Shown here one piece after another: positions 1 to 8,998 of a DNA stretch of 35,088 nucleotides (its first letter is position 1; every line of letters begins with the position of its first letter). The notes below the pieces were generated by a model that saw only the letters and a list, made by a program, of their open reading frames with translations, did no database searches and was not told where the DNA came from. This stretch comes from Faecalicatena fissicatena (lineage in GTDB: Bacteria; Bacillota; Clostridia; Lachnospirales; Lachnospiraceae): positions 1 through 35,088 of the forward strand of contig LDAQ01000068.1 of the NCBI GenBank assembly GCA_001028025.1, read 5' to 3'. Both the position numbers and the translations under genes were made by a program.

Positions 1-84
1 ATACTTCTCTAAAGAATTATATCATATAAATGTCCCACCGCACCTTTATTTTATCTACAATTCACATGCAATTTCCTGTGAAAT

Positions 85-124
85 CAAAAAACAGTCCTTT
101 CATTTTGGAGTCATGAAAGAACTG
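85..124 (-). terminator. Rho-independent terminator after the diguanylate cyclase gene
   Basis: On the minus strand, arms CAGTTCTTTCAT and ATGAAAGGACTG pair around a 9-nt loop and are followed directly by TTTTTT. It lies about 60 bp after the stop of the GGDEF gene. Bases 1-84 hold nothing else I can identify. Confidence 0.8.
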
Positions 125-182
125 GTTTTACTATTTTTTATTTTTTTCTGGCACCATGTATAATAAACATTCCCCATATTCT

Positions 183-1070
183 CTAACTGATATGGCAAGT
201 CTCCTGCTGCTGTTTGTTTGTATACATCGCCTGGTCCGCCAGCGCATACAAAGACTTCCAGTCACCTACATTCGGACCGTAACCGGCGCTCCCTATGCTG
301 ATCGAGATATTGAAGCTTTGATCTAAAAACCGGAACTCAATGCCAAGTACCATTTTCCTGAACTCTTCAATCAGCAGATTTACTTCTTTTATATCCATGC
401 TCCGGAAAACCATGATAAACTCATCTCCGCCGACTCTGCCTGCCCATCCATTGTTTTGTCCGGTGCATTCTTTCATTTTATCCGCAAGGGTCAGTATCAC
501 CTGATCTCCCATCAAATAGCCATAGGTATCATTAATCAGCTTAAACTGGTCAATATCAAGCAAAACAATCACTAGAGGCTCCGTCTCTTTCCACTCCATG
601 GTCTGTCTCTGGAGTTCATGCTCAATGAAATGTTTGTTATAAAGCCCGGTATAAGAATCGTGCGTAGCCAGATGGTTCAGCCTCTGAATCATCTCCGCCA
701 GTGCTCTGTTCCCTTTTTGATTAACGTCATTGACCAGAAGGCTGTCCGTGGCATCACGGATCAGCTCCAGTGCAAGCGTTGCCCCCGCATCAGGCAGGGG
801 CATTGATTCAACTAAAAAGACCTTGTCATCCACCATGTCCAGTTTGATGATCTGGCGGTTTTCGTTCACTGCCAGTCTGGAAATACAGTTCTGGCAGGCA
901 TAGTCACGATTCCATATATTATAGCATTTGTCCTTATAAGGAATTAACTTCCCATCTTTCAGCTCATAAACGGTGTATGTCTCTATATCTACGATCCGGT
1001 AATATTCAAAAAATGGATGAGATTGTATATATTCTTCCATAAGCCGGCCCGCATCCCGCATGTTAAACAT
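183..1070 (-). CDS. Diguanylate cyclase (GGDEF) with an N-terminal cysteine-containing PAS-like sensor region
   Basis: Predicted to make cyclic di-GMP from two GTP. Residues about 130-290 form a GGDEF domain with an intact GGDEF signature at 214-218 (GRVGGDEF) and the metal/nucleotide motif VLLDIDQFKLIND at about 169-181. The usual inhibitory RxxD I-site just before GGDEF is absent (the residues there are GQNNGWAG), so product feedback may be weak. Residues 1-110 have no predicted membrane segment and contain Cys49, Cys59 and Cys62 (C-x9-C-x2-C), resembling small PAS-like sensors in clostridial cyclases. That makes it a soluble enzyme that may sense redox or a metal (inference). The ATG at 1070 follows an AGGGGG ribosome site. 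It stands alone, separated from the upstream sugar operon by a terminator, and has its own terminator. Confidence 0.9.
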   Translation of the reverse strand: MFNMRDAGRLMEEYIQSHPFFEYYRIVDIETYTVYELKDGKLIPYKDKCYNIWNRDYACQNCISRLAVNENRQIIKLDMVDDKVFLVESMPLPDAGATLALELIRDATDSLLVNDVNQKGNRALAEMIQRLNHLATHDSYTGLYNKHFIEHELQRQTMEWKETEPLVIVLLDIDQFKLINDTYGYLMGDQVILTLADKMKECTGQNNGWAGRVGGDEFIMVFRSMDIKEVNLLIEEFRKMVLGIEFRFLDQSFNISISIGSAGYGPNVGDWKSLYALADQAMYTNKQQQETCHIS

Positions 1071-1160
1071 TTCATGTCCCCCTTGAGCTTCATCTACAGT
1101 TGCATCTATAGCTTCATTTGACTATAATACTCCGGTCGCCTTTCTGCTGTAACCTAACCG

Positions 1161-1181
1161 AAACGGAAGTACGTTCCGTTT
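1161..1181. repeat. Perfect inverted repeat upstream of the diguanylate cyclase
   Basis: AAACGGAA (1161-1168) and TTCCGTTT (1174-1181) flank the loop GTACG. On the plus strand it is followed by further T residues. It lies in the 5' region of the cyclase gene and could be an operator or leader hairpin; the function is not known. Confidence 0.5.
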
Positions 1182-1395
1182 TTCCGGCACCAGCAAAGAA
1201 CCTTTCGTGTCTAATATTATAGCTCCTATCAAATTTAGCATAGTTTTGTATGAATGTAAAGAAGTTCGATCTGTTTACGCCGGCATCGGGGATTGATAGA
1301 CGGATATGCGTTGTATTGCAAATCCAAGAAACAGCATACATGATGGCAGTGTAGATAACATCCCGGAATTTTGTAAGTAGAAATTTTATATTTTG

Positions 1396-1434
1396 TAAAA
1401 GGAGAAGCCCTGCCTTTCAGCGTCTGACTTCTCC
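1396..1434 (-). terminator. Terminator at the end of the GH116/GH13 sugar operon
   Basis: Minus-strand arms GGAGAAG and CTTCTCC close a GC-rich loop and are followed by TTTT. It lies about 50 bp after the stop codon of the GH13 gene and marks the end of the operon. Confidence 0.7.
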
Positions 1435-1481
1435 CCTTGCTCCTGCATCGGAAACATCTTTCTCTTTTACTCTCTCATTGA

Positions 1482-3155
1482 TTATATATGAATTTCCAGA
1501 ACTACTGCTTCATATGGCCGTAATTCAATCACAGATGACTGGACTGTAAAGTCTGTATAGTTCGCAATTATTACCCCAGGATCATCGAAATGCTCTAACG
1601 GTATCGTAAATTTCCTATTATAACAAGAAAAATTACATGCAATAAGCCATGTCTTATCCGCCAGGCTCCGGGTATAAGCAAAGATGTCCTCATCCTTCTC
1701 ACAAAGCATTCTAAAATCACCATCTACTATGATTTTTTCGCTGTGCCGCAGCTCAATCAGTCTTTTATAAAAATAGAATACAGAATCCGGGGCCTCGAGA
1801 TTCTTCTTGACGTTAATTGTTTTATACTTATCACTCACCTTAATCCATGGTTTTTTGTCAGTAAAACCACCATTTACTGTATCATCCCAGGCGACCGGAA
1901 CCCTTGCATTATCGCGGCCATGTTCATAAGCTGCCTGCATAAATTCACTTTCCGGAATAAGACCAGTCTTACAGTATTCTTTATACCCCGTCAGGATTTC
2001 AATATCCCGGTGTTCCTGAATCGATGTAAATCTGGTGTTTGTCATCCCAAGCTCTTCTCCCTGGAAAATAAAAGGAGTCCCTTTCATCATATGGAGGCAC
2101 ACGGCTAACATTTTTGCCGAGACCTCCCGATATTCTTCTCTGTCGTCACCAAATCTCGATACTGCCCGGGGCTGGTCATGATTGGACCAGTAAAGGCTAT
2201 TCCACCCTTCTTCATTTAACTCATTCTGCCACTTGCCAAAGATACCTTTAAGCTCTGTAAGTTTCCAGGGACCGACGGACCATTTTCCATACTCACCATA
2301 CCCCACTTCAACATGTTCAAAAGAGAATACCATGTCGAGTTCTTTTCTGGCTGGGTTTGTATATAATACTGCATCTTTCGTACACACATCCGGCATTTCC
2401 CCAATCATAACCAGCCCGTTATTTTCAACCACTTCCCGGTTCATCTCACGCAGATATTCATGTATTCTGGGGCCATTTTCATAGTAGGGCTTTCCATTAC
2501 CATCTGCACTTTCCGGCAGACCCGGAACTTTAGAAATAAAATTTATTACATCCATCCGAAAGCCGTCCACACCTTTTTTCACCCACCAGTTCATAATCTC
2601 ATAGACTTCTTTTCGGACTATTTCATTTTCCCAGTTCAGATCCGGCTGCTTTTTTCCAAACAGATGCAAATAATACTCCTCTGTTTTTTCATCATATTCC
2701 CAGGCCGTTCCTCCAAACATTGATATCCAGTTATTTGGGGGCATACTGTCTTTTCCTTTTCTCCAGATGTAATAATCTCTATAAGCGTTGTCCTTTGATT
2801 TTTTCGCTTCCTGAAACCATGCATGTTCATCCGAAGTATGATTCACGACCATATCCATAACTAATTTCATGCCTCTGTTATGGATTTCCTGCAGCAATAA
2901 ATCAAAGTCTTCCATTGTCCCAAATTCAGACATAATGCCCCGGTAGTCTGATATATCGTACCCATTATCATCATTTGGCGAATCATAAACAGGACTCAGC
3001 CATATGATATCAATTCCCAGTGTGTTCAGGTAATCCAATCTCCGGATTATGCCTTTTAAATCGCCAATACCGTCTCCATTGCTATCCTGAAAACTTCTGG
3101 GATATATCTGATAAACAACGGCACTTTTCCACCAGTCCTTATTCTCCCTGTTCAT
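1482..3155 (-). CDS. GH13 alpha-glucosidase, oligo-1,6-glucosidase type
   Basis: Cytoplasmic glycoside hydrolase removing glucose from the non-reducing end of short alpha-glucosides. Numbered from the ATG at 3155 (557 aa), it has the GH13 start YQIYPRSFQDSNGDG, DMVVNHTSDEH, catalytic nucleophile Asp202 in GFRMDVINF, acid/base Glu253 in MIGEMP and third acid Asp327 in NHDQPR. Valine directly after the nucleophile is typical of the isomaltase/oligo-1,6-glucosidase group rather than strict maltases (family knowledge). The frame is open to a GTG at 3170, but the GTGAGG there serves better as ribosome site for the ATG at 3155. There is no signal peptide, so the substrate must be imported, fitting the ABC permeases upstream. 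It is the last gene of the sugar operon, following the GH116 gene by 26 bp. Confidence 0.93.
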   Translation of the reverse strand: MNRENKDWWKSAVVYQIYPRSFQDSNGDGIGDLKGIIRRLDYLNTLGIDIIWLSPVYDSPNDDNGYDISDYRGIMSEFGTMEDFDLLLQEIHNRGMKLVMDMVVNHTSDEHAWFQEAKKSKDNAYRDYYIWRKGKDSMPPNNWISMFGGTAWEYDEKTEEYYLHLFGKKQPDLNWENEIVRKEVYEIMNWWVKKGVDGFRMDVINFISKVPGLPESADGNGKPYYENGPRIHEYLREMNREVVENNGLVMIGEMPDVCTKDAVLYTNPARKELDMVFSFEHVEVGYGEYGKWSVGPWKLTELKGIFGKWQNELNEEGWNSLYWSNHDQPRAVSRFGDDREEYREVSAKMLAVCLHMMKGTPFIFQGEELGMTNTRFTSIQEHRDIEILTGYKEYCKTGLIPESEFMQAAYEHGRDNARVPVAWDDTVNGGFTDKKPWIKVSDKYKTINVKKNLEAPDSVFYFYKRLIELRHSEKIIVDGDFRMLCEKDEDIFAYTRSLADKTWLIACNFSCYNRKFTIPLEHFDDPGVIIANYTDFTVQSSVIELRPYEAVVLEIHI

Positions 3156-3181
3156 GGCTATATACCTCACTTTACAATTAA

Positions 3182-5662
3182 TTATGATGATTGTTCCGGC
3201 ATGGTCCCTTCCTCACCATACAATACATCCACTTCCTGGATCAGCCGGCCATCCTGATTCTTTTTCTGTCGTAATACTCCCCAGGCTTTCCCATTACACC
3301 AGAAACCGGTAAAATCTTCCGTATTAAGCCTGGGAGCAAAAGACTGCCTGTTGCTGCGCATGTCATACTCATGCCCCAGGAAAGCTTCATATACTGACCA
3401 TGATGCCATAGCCCTTGTATAGTAATATCCCGATTCATTTTCACTAAAAGGATTCCGTTTAAAGCCGTCGTGCCGTTCACGAATCGCTTTCACGATTGTC
3501 AAGGCTTCTTCTACCTGCCCGGTTCTCGCCAGTAATGCTGCCACTTCGTATTCAATTCCGGTCCAGACCTCCCCATAATAGACAAAAGGAAATATGGGCC
3601 GGCCGCCATTCGGCCAGGTGCAGGGCGTCAGACCTTTTTCATCATTTAAAATGTATGCCCGCTCTGCGTGAACATTCTCTTTTGCACGCTCAACAAAGTT
3701 ATACTTGAAAATGGATGCTGCCGCTTCCTTCACATGCTCCTCAGACATAACATAACCCAGCTGTGCATTAAAGGCCATGAACTGTCCCAGCAGCTGATCT
3801 GAAAGACACCCTTTTCCGTACTGATAACGGTATGCATTCACATCGTCAACTATCTGCTCATAAAATTCACCGTTCCAGCTTATTTCATCCAGTTTTTCTC
3901 TGCCATTTTGAGCGAGTTCCCGGTATTTCCCGGCTTCCTCTGCATGCCCCATATGCTCAGCCATCTCTGCCGCCGCAGTTAATGCTGCAAAATAGATGCT
4001 GCCGGTCATACTGGATATGCCGTATAATTCAGTATCATAAGTCACATGCTGAGGCTCCTCCAACAATCCGTCGCCGTCACGATCCCACATTTCTGCCGTA
4101 TATTTCATGGTCTTTTCTACTCCTGGCCAGCATTCTTTGACAATTGCATCGTCACCACTGATCACCCATTCCCGATACAGCCTCACCACGCTTCCCAATT
4201 GTCCGTCGGCTGAAGGTGTCATTTCCCATTGAGGCAGATCAAAAGGTGTGTATGCCCTAAAAGGCATGTAACCATCCTCTCTTATTTCATCGGCCAGCTC
4301 GATCCGGCGCATGGTTCGCTCCAGCTCCGGGAATAATACTGCCACACTTTGAGCATAGTTCCAGACATGAGTGCAATTTCCGGGACCGCACCCCAGAGCA
4401 TTATCAACCCCTTCCCATCCAAGGAAGTCACCATTCTCGATTCTAAAGCAGGTCGGGCTGCGCATAACCGTTATGTTGTCCGCCACCGCCTCCAGTAGAT
4501 ATCCCGGTAAAGTGGTATCAAAAAAGGCTTTTGAAAATGTTTTACTCTCATGAAACAGCCGCTCTCTTTCATTTCCCATATAAGAAGCTACTTCCCATGC
4601 ATCAGCAAAAAGTGTCGCATAATAGTTTCTTGTTACCTTGTAATTGCCCGCATTGATATCGGTTCTATCCTTGTCCAGTTCAATCCACATTTTTGGTCGG
4701 TTTGGAAAATACCAGCTGATAATAAATGTGTATATCTTTTCTTCCCCCGGTTCCAGGCTATGAGTAACACTCAAAGAGCCAACCCTATCTGTAAAATGCA
4801 GAAAACTAAAATTTGAATTTTCCGCCCAGGTACTGCCAATCTGATCGTAAATACTTGCTTCACCCAGTTTGCCGTCATCGGCAAAATCCTGCCAGAAATC
4901 CTCGCCTCCATCCGTCCACTGCCCCTGATACCAAATTGGCTTCGCTGTTATGTTTTCTGCAGGCGCCGTAGTTGTGAGTGCCATATCACCCCAGGTAATA
5001 TGCCGGTCAGAAAAAGCCCGGCCTGTATATGTAATTCCTCTGATCCCTTTTTCATCGCGATATTCGTTCACTCTTTCTCCGGCATGCTGCATAAAAGAGA
5101 AATTATTATACCCTTCAAATCCTACGGCATTATTCATGGAACCGGCAATGGACACTTCTACCCTTTCTCTTCCCGGGTTTTTTACCTTGTACTGAAAATA
5201 CGCTCCAGGTATCCCTGAGTCATCCGCGTTCAATGGGATAAATGGTGTAAATGCTTCTAGGCTCACCTGAACCGGCATTTCATCATCCGTAAATTTGAAA
5301 TTGACGAAAGGATACTCTGCGCACATTTCCGCACCATCAAAACGAGGCAGGCCAGCCATTTCGTTACGGAAGAAGCCCTGGGATTTATCAAATGGAGGGT
5401 TGAGTCTGCTTTCCAATACCCTTGCGACCGCTTTTCCCTGTTCGGGCTTTGCCCATATAGAAAAGAAAGTATAGGGCATTCTATTAAGCTGTCCCGGTTG
5501 GTTAAAAATCTGCCAGGTCGTTAAATTGCCCCTTGCTCCCAAAGATACATTTCCAGTTCCGATTCCTCCTAAAAGAAAATCGACACACCCGGCAGTTCCC
5601 GGGTACTTTTTTTGTTCATTATCACAGAATAGCTCTTCTGTGGGATATACTAAATGTTTCAT
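3182..5662 (-). CDS. GH116-family (GBA2-like, DUF608) glycosyl hydrolase
   Basis: 826-aa protein with the two-part architecture of GH116 enzymes: an N-terminal beta-rich domain (about residues 20-350) and an (alpha/alpha)6 catalytic domain (about 380-800). The catalytic part carries GCGPGNCTHVWNYAQ followed by LFPELERTMRR, the DUF608 core. A later YDTELYGISSMTGS segment corresponds to the acid/base aspartate region of characterised members. The nucleophile glutamate probably lies in FLGWEGVD, but the sequence around it is unlike GBA2, so specificity (beta-glucoside or beta-xyloside) is not certain. There is no signal peptide, so it is cytoplasmic. The start ATG follows AAGGAGATT closely. It lies between the permease genes and the GH13 gene, suggesting both hydrolases act on one imported sugar or glycoside. 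Confidence 0.85.
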   Translation of the reverse strand: MKHLVYPTEELFCDNEQKKYPGTAGCVDFLLGGIGTGNVSLGARGNLTTWQIFNQPGQLNRMPYTFFSIWAKPEQGKAVARVLESRLNPPFDKSQGFFRNEMAGLPRFDGAEMCAEYPFVNFKFTDDEMPVQVSLEAFTPFIPLNADDSGIPGAYFQYKVKNPGRERVEVSIAGSMNNAVGFEGYNNFSFMQHAGERVNEYRDEKGIRGITYTGRAFSDRHITWGDMALTTTAPAENITAKPIWYQGQWTDGGEDFWQDFADDGKLGEASIYDQIGSTWAENSNFSFLHFTDRVGSLSVTHSLEPGEEKIYTFIISWYFPNRPKMWIELDKDRTDINAGNYKVTRNYYATLFADAWEVASYMGNERERLFHESKTFSKAFFDTTLPGYLLEAVADNITVMRSPTCFRIENGDFLGWEGVDNALGCGPGNCTHVWNYAQSVAVLFPELERTMRRIELADEIREDGYMPFRAYTPFDLPQWEMTPSADGQLGSVVRLYREWVISGDDAIVKECWPGVEKTMKYTAEMWDRDGDGLLEEPQHVTYDTELYGISSMTGSIYFAALTAAAEMAEHMGHAEEAGKYRELAQNGREKLDEISWNGEFYEQIVDDVNAYRYQYGKGCLSDQLLGQFMAFNAQLGYVMSEEHVKEAAASIFKYNFVERAKENVHAERAYILNDEKGLTPCTWPNGGRPIFPFVYYGEVWTGIEYEVAALLARTGQVEEALTIVKAIRERHDGFKRNPFSENESGYYYTRAMASWSVYEAFLGHEYDMRSNRQSFAPRLNTEDFTGFWCNGKAWGVLRQKKNQDGRLIQEVDVLYGEEGTMPEQSS

Positions 5663-5757
5663 TCATAATCTCCTTACTACGAATTTTTACTTATTTACCA
5701 GCCATCTGTCTTTCCTGATGTTCGATCATTTTCTCAGACCTGATTATCCGGACGCAC

Positions 5758-6600
5758 TTAGCCCTTCACCGCCCCCGCCGTCATCCCTTCCACAATATTT
5801 TTCTGGAAGAGAAGGTAAAACAGCAGCTGTGGAATAATTATAATTACGGTAGCGGCAATCATTCCGCTGTAATCCATGCTATACCGCCCTCTGAACATAG
5901 AAGCTCCCAGTGAAATTGTCATCATTTGAGGATCATTCACCAAAACGGACGAAATTGGGTATTCATTCCAAAAATACAAAACATTAAATATAATCACAGT
6001 AGCCAGTACCGGCTTAATGACAGGAAGGACTACTTTTGTACACATCTGGTATATATTACAGCCATCGATGATCGCTGCCTCTTCAATCTCTTTTGGAAAA
6101 TCCCTTAGAAATCCAACCATTAAGAGGACTCCCAGAGCCATAGTTGTTGCCGCCAGCGGCAAGATCAGTGACACCCGATTTCCCAGTAGTCCCATAGAAA
6201 CAATCATACGGTAAGTTGGAAAAATCACAATATAAGGCGGTATCGTAAGACCTGCCACAAATAGCAGATACAGTCCATTCTGCAGACGCTTTGACTTAAA
6301 TTCCAGACGTGTAATCGCATAGGAGAGCATGAAGGTGCAGACCAGACTAATAAGCAGGGCAAAAACAGCAACAAAAAGAGTATTGCCGAACATCTTTACC
6401 AGAGGCAGCGTATCAAGCGCCCGCTCATAATTGGAAAAATCAATGCTTTCCGGTAAAGAAAACGGGCTATTCAGAATCTCCGTATCCGTTTTGAACGATA
6501 GAACGAAGAGCCACAAAAATGGAAATGCGGTTAACGCCGTAATCATGATCAGCACAATACGGCTTAAAGCTTTTGGCCATCTGCGTGTTTTTGACATCAT
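5758..6600 (-). CDS. Carbohydrate ABC transporter permease, MalG type (CUT1)
   Basis: 280-aa inner-membrane protein with about six hydrophobic segments. It has the EAA loop EEAAIIDGCNIYQMCTKVVLP (about residues 195-215) that contacts the ATPase. The N-terminal layout, one membrane helix then a periplasmic FPFLWLFVLSFKTDTEI-type segment, is typical of MalG/MsmG partners. The ATG at 6600 directly abuts the stop codon of the MalF-like gene, with GGAGG inside the upstream gene end, so the two are translationally coupled. It pairs with the MalF-like protein and the binding lipoprotein to import an oligosaccharide or glycoside. Confidence 0.95.
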   Translation of the reverse strand: MMSKTRRWPKALSRIVLIMITALTAFPFLWLFVLSFKTDTEILNSPFSLPESIDFSNYERALDTLPLVKMFGNTLFVAVFALLISLVCTFMLSYAITRLEFKSKRLQNGLYLLFVAGLTIPPYIVIFPTYRMIVSMGLLGNRVSLILPLAATTMALGVLLMVGFLRDFPKEIEEAAIIDGCNIYQMCTKVVLPVIKPVLATVIIFNVLYFWNEYPISSVLVNDPQMMTISLGASMFRGRYSMDYSGMIAATVIIIIPQLLFYLLFQKNIVEGMTAGAVKG

Positions 6601-7485
6601 CTATCCCTCCTCCTGATGCATAGACTTATTCACTCTGGTTAGATATATAATTGAGAAAATCAAACAAAATACAAACGAGACTGTAGCAATCGCCATGCCA
6701 TAGCCGTAACGCGAAGTTGTAAAAGTGGTGTAGTACATATAGGTAACCAGCACATCCGATACATGATTAGGACCGCCATTTGTTAACTGCTGAACTGTCT
6801 CAAATATTTTAAAGCCGCCGGTAATAATCAAAATCGTGTTAATCACAATGGTATTCTTCATCATGGGAATTGTAATCCGCCATACCTGCTGTATCCGGTT
6901 TGCTCCATCAATCTGGGACGCCTCATATATGTCGGCAGGAATGCTGCGCAGCCCCGCCATATTAATCGTTGTATAGAACCCCAGAACCTGCCACAAATAA
7001 ACAAATGCTACTGCATAAGGCGTCAGCGTCCGCCCGCCGATCCACTGCTGCTGTAAGCTCCCCAGCCCGATCCCTTTCAGGATAGCGTTGATCAGGCCCA
7101 TTTTCGGATCTAAGATAAACAGCCATATTAAGCCTACCAAAATCGGCGCCACAACATTTGGTGCAAAAACCATCGATTGAATGATTCCGCTCCCCTTAAA
7201 TGGCTTTTCAAGCAGCAAAGCTACAAGAAAAGATATCGGTAAAACTGTGATTGTAATACCTATTAATATGATTAATGTGTTTTTCAGGGCAACAAAAAAG
7301 AACCTGTCATGAAATAACACCTGATAATTCTTCAAGCCAATAAACTGTGCCTCTCCGATCCCGGTAAAATCCGTAACACTATAGTAAACACTAATAAAAA
7401 TAGGTATAATAACAAACCCCACGAAAAGAATCAGAGCCGGCAGCACCATGATGATTTTAGTACTTCGTTTGCTTAACCAATGCAT
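6601..7485 (-). CDS. Carbohydrate ABC transporter permease, MalF type (CUT1)
   Basis: 294-aa membrane protein with six predicted helices, starting with a cytoplasmic KRSTK stretch and a long first helix. The EAA motif EASQIDGANRIQQVWRITIP lies at about residues 193-212. It forms the heterodimeric channel with the following MalG-like protein. A ribosome site GAGGAG precedes the ATG. No gene for the nucleotide-binding subunit is present anywhere in this operon; in Gram-positive CUT1 systems a single MsmX/MsmK ATPase often serves several such transporters, which I infer here. Confidence 0.95.
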   Translation of the reverse strand: MHWLSKRSTKIIMVLPALILFVGFVIIPIFISVYYSVTDFTGIGEAQFIGLKNYQVLFHDRFFFVALKNTLIILIGITITVLPISFLVALLLEKPFKGSGIIQSMVFAPNVVAPILVGLIWLFILDPKMGLINAILKGIGLGSLQQQWIGGRTLTPYAVAFVYLWQVLGFYTTINMAGLRSIPADIYEASQIDGANRIQQVWRITIPMMKNTIVINTILIITGGFKIFETVQQLTNGGPNHVSDVLVTYMYYTTFTTSRYGYGMAIATVSFVFCLIFSIIYLTRVNKSMHQEEG

Positions 7486-7530
7486 TAAAAACTCCTCTCT
7501 CTAAAAGAAAATGGTTTTTCTGTTTCATTT

Positions 7531-7565
7531 AAAAACTCGCCTGCGCCAGGCGGCATCAGGCGAGT
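7531..7565 (-). terminator. Intercistronic hairpin after the sugar-binding protein gene
   Basis: Minus-strand arms ACTCGCCTG and CAGGCGAGT (9 bp, perfect) enclose a 13-nt GC-rich loop and are followed by TTTTTAAA. It sits 8 bp after the stop of the solute-binding protein gene and before the permease genes, so it probably acts as a leaky terminator or 3'-end protector. Confidence 0.8.
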
Positions 7566-7573
7566 GGGCAGTT

Positions 7574-8902
7574 TTATTTAATAAGGCCTTGTGCTTCTGT
7601 TTGTTCATCCATGAACTGAAGTGCTTCCTCCGGCGTATATATCCCGTTAATTACCCCTGCCATACTTTCAAAATAGGTAGTCTCAAACTGACCCGGCAGA
7701 GTCATATTAGGGCAGGTTTTGGGGCTTTCCCAATCATCATTCATACACGCAATTACCTTCGCAAACACCGGATATGTTTCTGCATCGATTTCTCCTTCAT
7801 ATCTGGTTACCGGCACACTCTGATTATCTCTGGCAATAATGGCTGTACCTTCCGGCCCATAGTAGAATTTAAGGAACTTGATGATTGCCTGATATTTCTC
7901 GGGGTCTTCTTCTTTTGTCTTGGCCGACACACAATAAGGATGAGAAGGCGCTTTCATAGACAACTCCTGATTGCCAATACCGTCACTGAAAGTCGGCCCC
8001 CACCAGAAACCAATGTTTTCTTTCAGGTCACTTTCATCAAACTTTTTGGTATCCCAGGCACCGCTGTCGAACATGGCTGCCTGTCCTCCAAGGAACATCT
8101 CCGTTGCTTCCCAGTAACCAAGTGAAGCTGCATTATCCGGGAACATCCCTTTATCCGCCATATCTTGAAGCTTTTCGTAGAAAAGCAGATAGTCGTCGTT
8201 CAGCCACTTGTCCGAACCATTGAGTATACCATCTATATGGTCGAAAAATCCATATCTGGAATGCATGGTCATCAATGACCAGCTGCTCCAGACATCTTTT
8301 GTCCCCCTGGCCATTGGAACAATTCCTTTTTCATTAAATACTTCGGCGCATTTCATCAGGTCATCATATGTGACAGGGATCTCCAGTCCGCATTCATCAA
8401 AAAGCGCCTTATTATACCAGATGCCATTGCAGAAAATCTCAGCCGGCAGCCCATAAATGGCTCCATCGTCCTCCATTACTTCAAGCATTCCCGGCAGAAA
8501 ACCATCCACAAACTCCTGATCATCCGTAATGTCTGCAGAAATATCTGCAAGTAATCCTGCCTCCGCCATAGCATCAGCATCACCTTTTAGCGAATAAAAC
8601 AGATCTGGCAGAGTATCTGATTGCGAAGCTAATTTTATTTTCTGAGTATGTTCATCCTGCGCGGAACCCGTCATGTCTATTACAATATCCGGATTCTGTT
8701 TCATAAATTCCTGAACCACCGCATAAACCTGGGGCGCCTGTTCTTCGATATCCGCCACATGTTCGGCAAAGGTAAATGTTATTTTTCCATCCTTTGCGCT
8801 GTTTTCTTCTTTCTGATCTGCAGATTTACCAGCGCTGCCACACGCTGTTAACCCCAGCAGCAACGCGCTCATAACCAATACACTAATTACACGTTTTTTC
8901 AT
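7574..8902 (-). CDS. Extracellular sugar-binding lipoprotein of the CUT1 ABC transporter
   Basis: 442-aa family-1 solute-binding protein. Residues 1-21 form a lipoprotein signal (MKKRVISVLVMSALLLG, then LTAC with the modified Cys at 21), followed by a Lys/Glu/Ser-rich linker. The mature part has the usual two-lobe pattern with segments such as LPDLFYSLKGDADAMAEAGLL and GLPAEIFCNGIWYNKALFDE. It captures the substrate outside the cell and delivers it to the MalF/MalG-like permeases downstream. The ligand cannot be named from sequence. Its ATG follows GGTGAGGAG. It lies 96 bp after the LacI-type regulator, probably in the same transcript. Confidence 0.95.
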   Translation of the reverse strand: MKKRVISVLVMSALLLGLTACGSAGKSADQKEENSAKDGKITFTFAEHVADIEEQAPQVYAVVQEFMKQNPDIVIDMTGSAQDEHTQKIKLASQSDTLPDLFYSLKGDADAMAEAGLLADISADITDDQEFVDGFLPGMLEVMEDDGAIYGLPAEIFCNGIWYNKALFDECGLEIPVTYDDLMKCAEVFNEKGIVPMARGTKDVWSSWSLMTMHSRYGFFDHIDGILNGSDKWLNDDYLLFYEKLQDMADKGMFPDNAASLGYWEATEMFLGGQAAMFDSGAWDTKKFDESDLKENIGFWWGPTFSDGIGNQELSMKAPSHPYCVSAKTKEEDPEKYQAIIKFLKFYYGPEGTAIIARDNQSVPVTRYEGEIDAETYPVFAKVIACMNDDWESPKTCPNMTLPGQFETTYFESMAGVINGIYTPEEALQFMDEQTEAQGLIK

Positions 8903-8956
8903 TATTTTCTCCTCACCTTTTAAACATGGTTATATTTGTTCATATTGATTATTAGA

Positions 8957-8976
8957 CATCGCCTCCGGATGCAATG
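8957..8976. promoter_or_regulatory. Imperfect palindrome between regulator and binding-protein gene
   Basis: Twenty bases with dyad symmetry around a central CCGG (plus strand CATCGCCTCCGGATGCAATG), two mismatched pairs per arm. LacI-family operators are typically even-length palindromes with a central CG, so this is a candidate site for the adjacent regulator. No convincing promoter was found next to it. Confidence 0.4.
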
Positions 8977-8998
8977 ACTTAATAACTGGTTTGGGTCC

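Larger units (their letters stand above)
1071..1481. other. 411-bp intergenic region between the GH13 gene and the cyclase gene
   Basis: It holds the terminator of the sugar operon (1396-1434) and a perfect 8-bp inverted repeat (1161-1181). A minus-strand TATAAT at 1216-1221 could be the -10 of the cyclase promoter, but I see no good -35. A 75-codon minus-strand frame at 1114-1341 shows no family resemblance and is not called a gene. Confidence 0.5.

Noticed and set aside
1100..1260. Cyclic di-GMP riboswitch upstream of the diguanylate cyclase
   Set aside because: A GGCGACCGGAG-like stretch prompted the idea, but the conserved core of neither class I nor class II riboswitches could be laid out.
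1114..1341. 75-codon minus-strand open frame upstream of the cyclase
   Set aside because: No convincing ribosome site or family match; it overlaps the likely promoter and inverted repeat of the cyclase gene.
7511..8125. 204-codon plus-strand open frame opposite the sugar-binding protein gene
   Set aside because: Antisense shadow of a well-supported lipoprotein gene, and it runs through the intercistronic hairpin.
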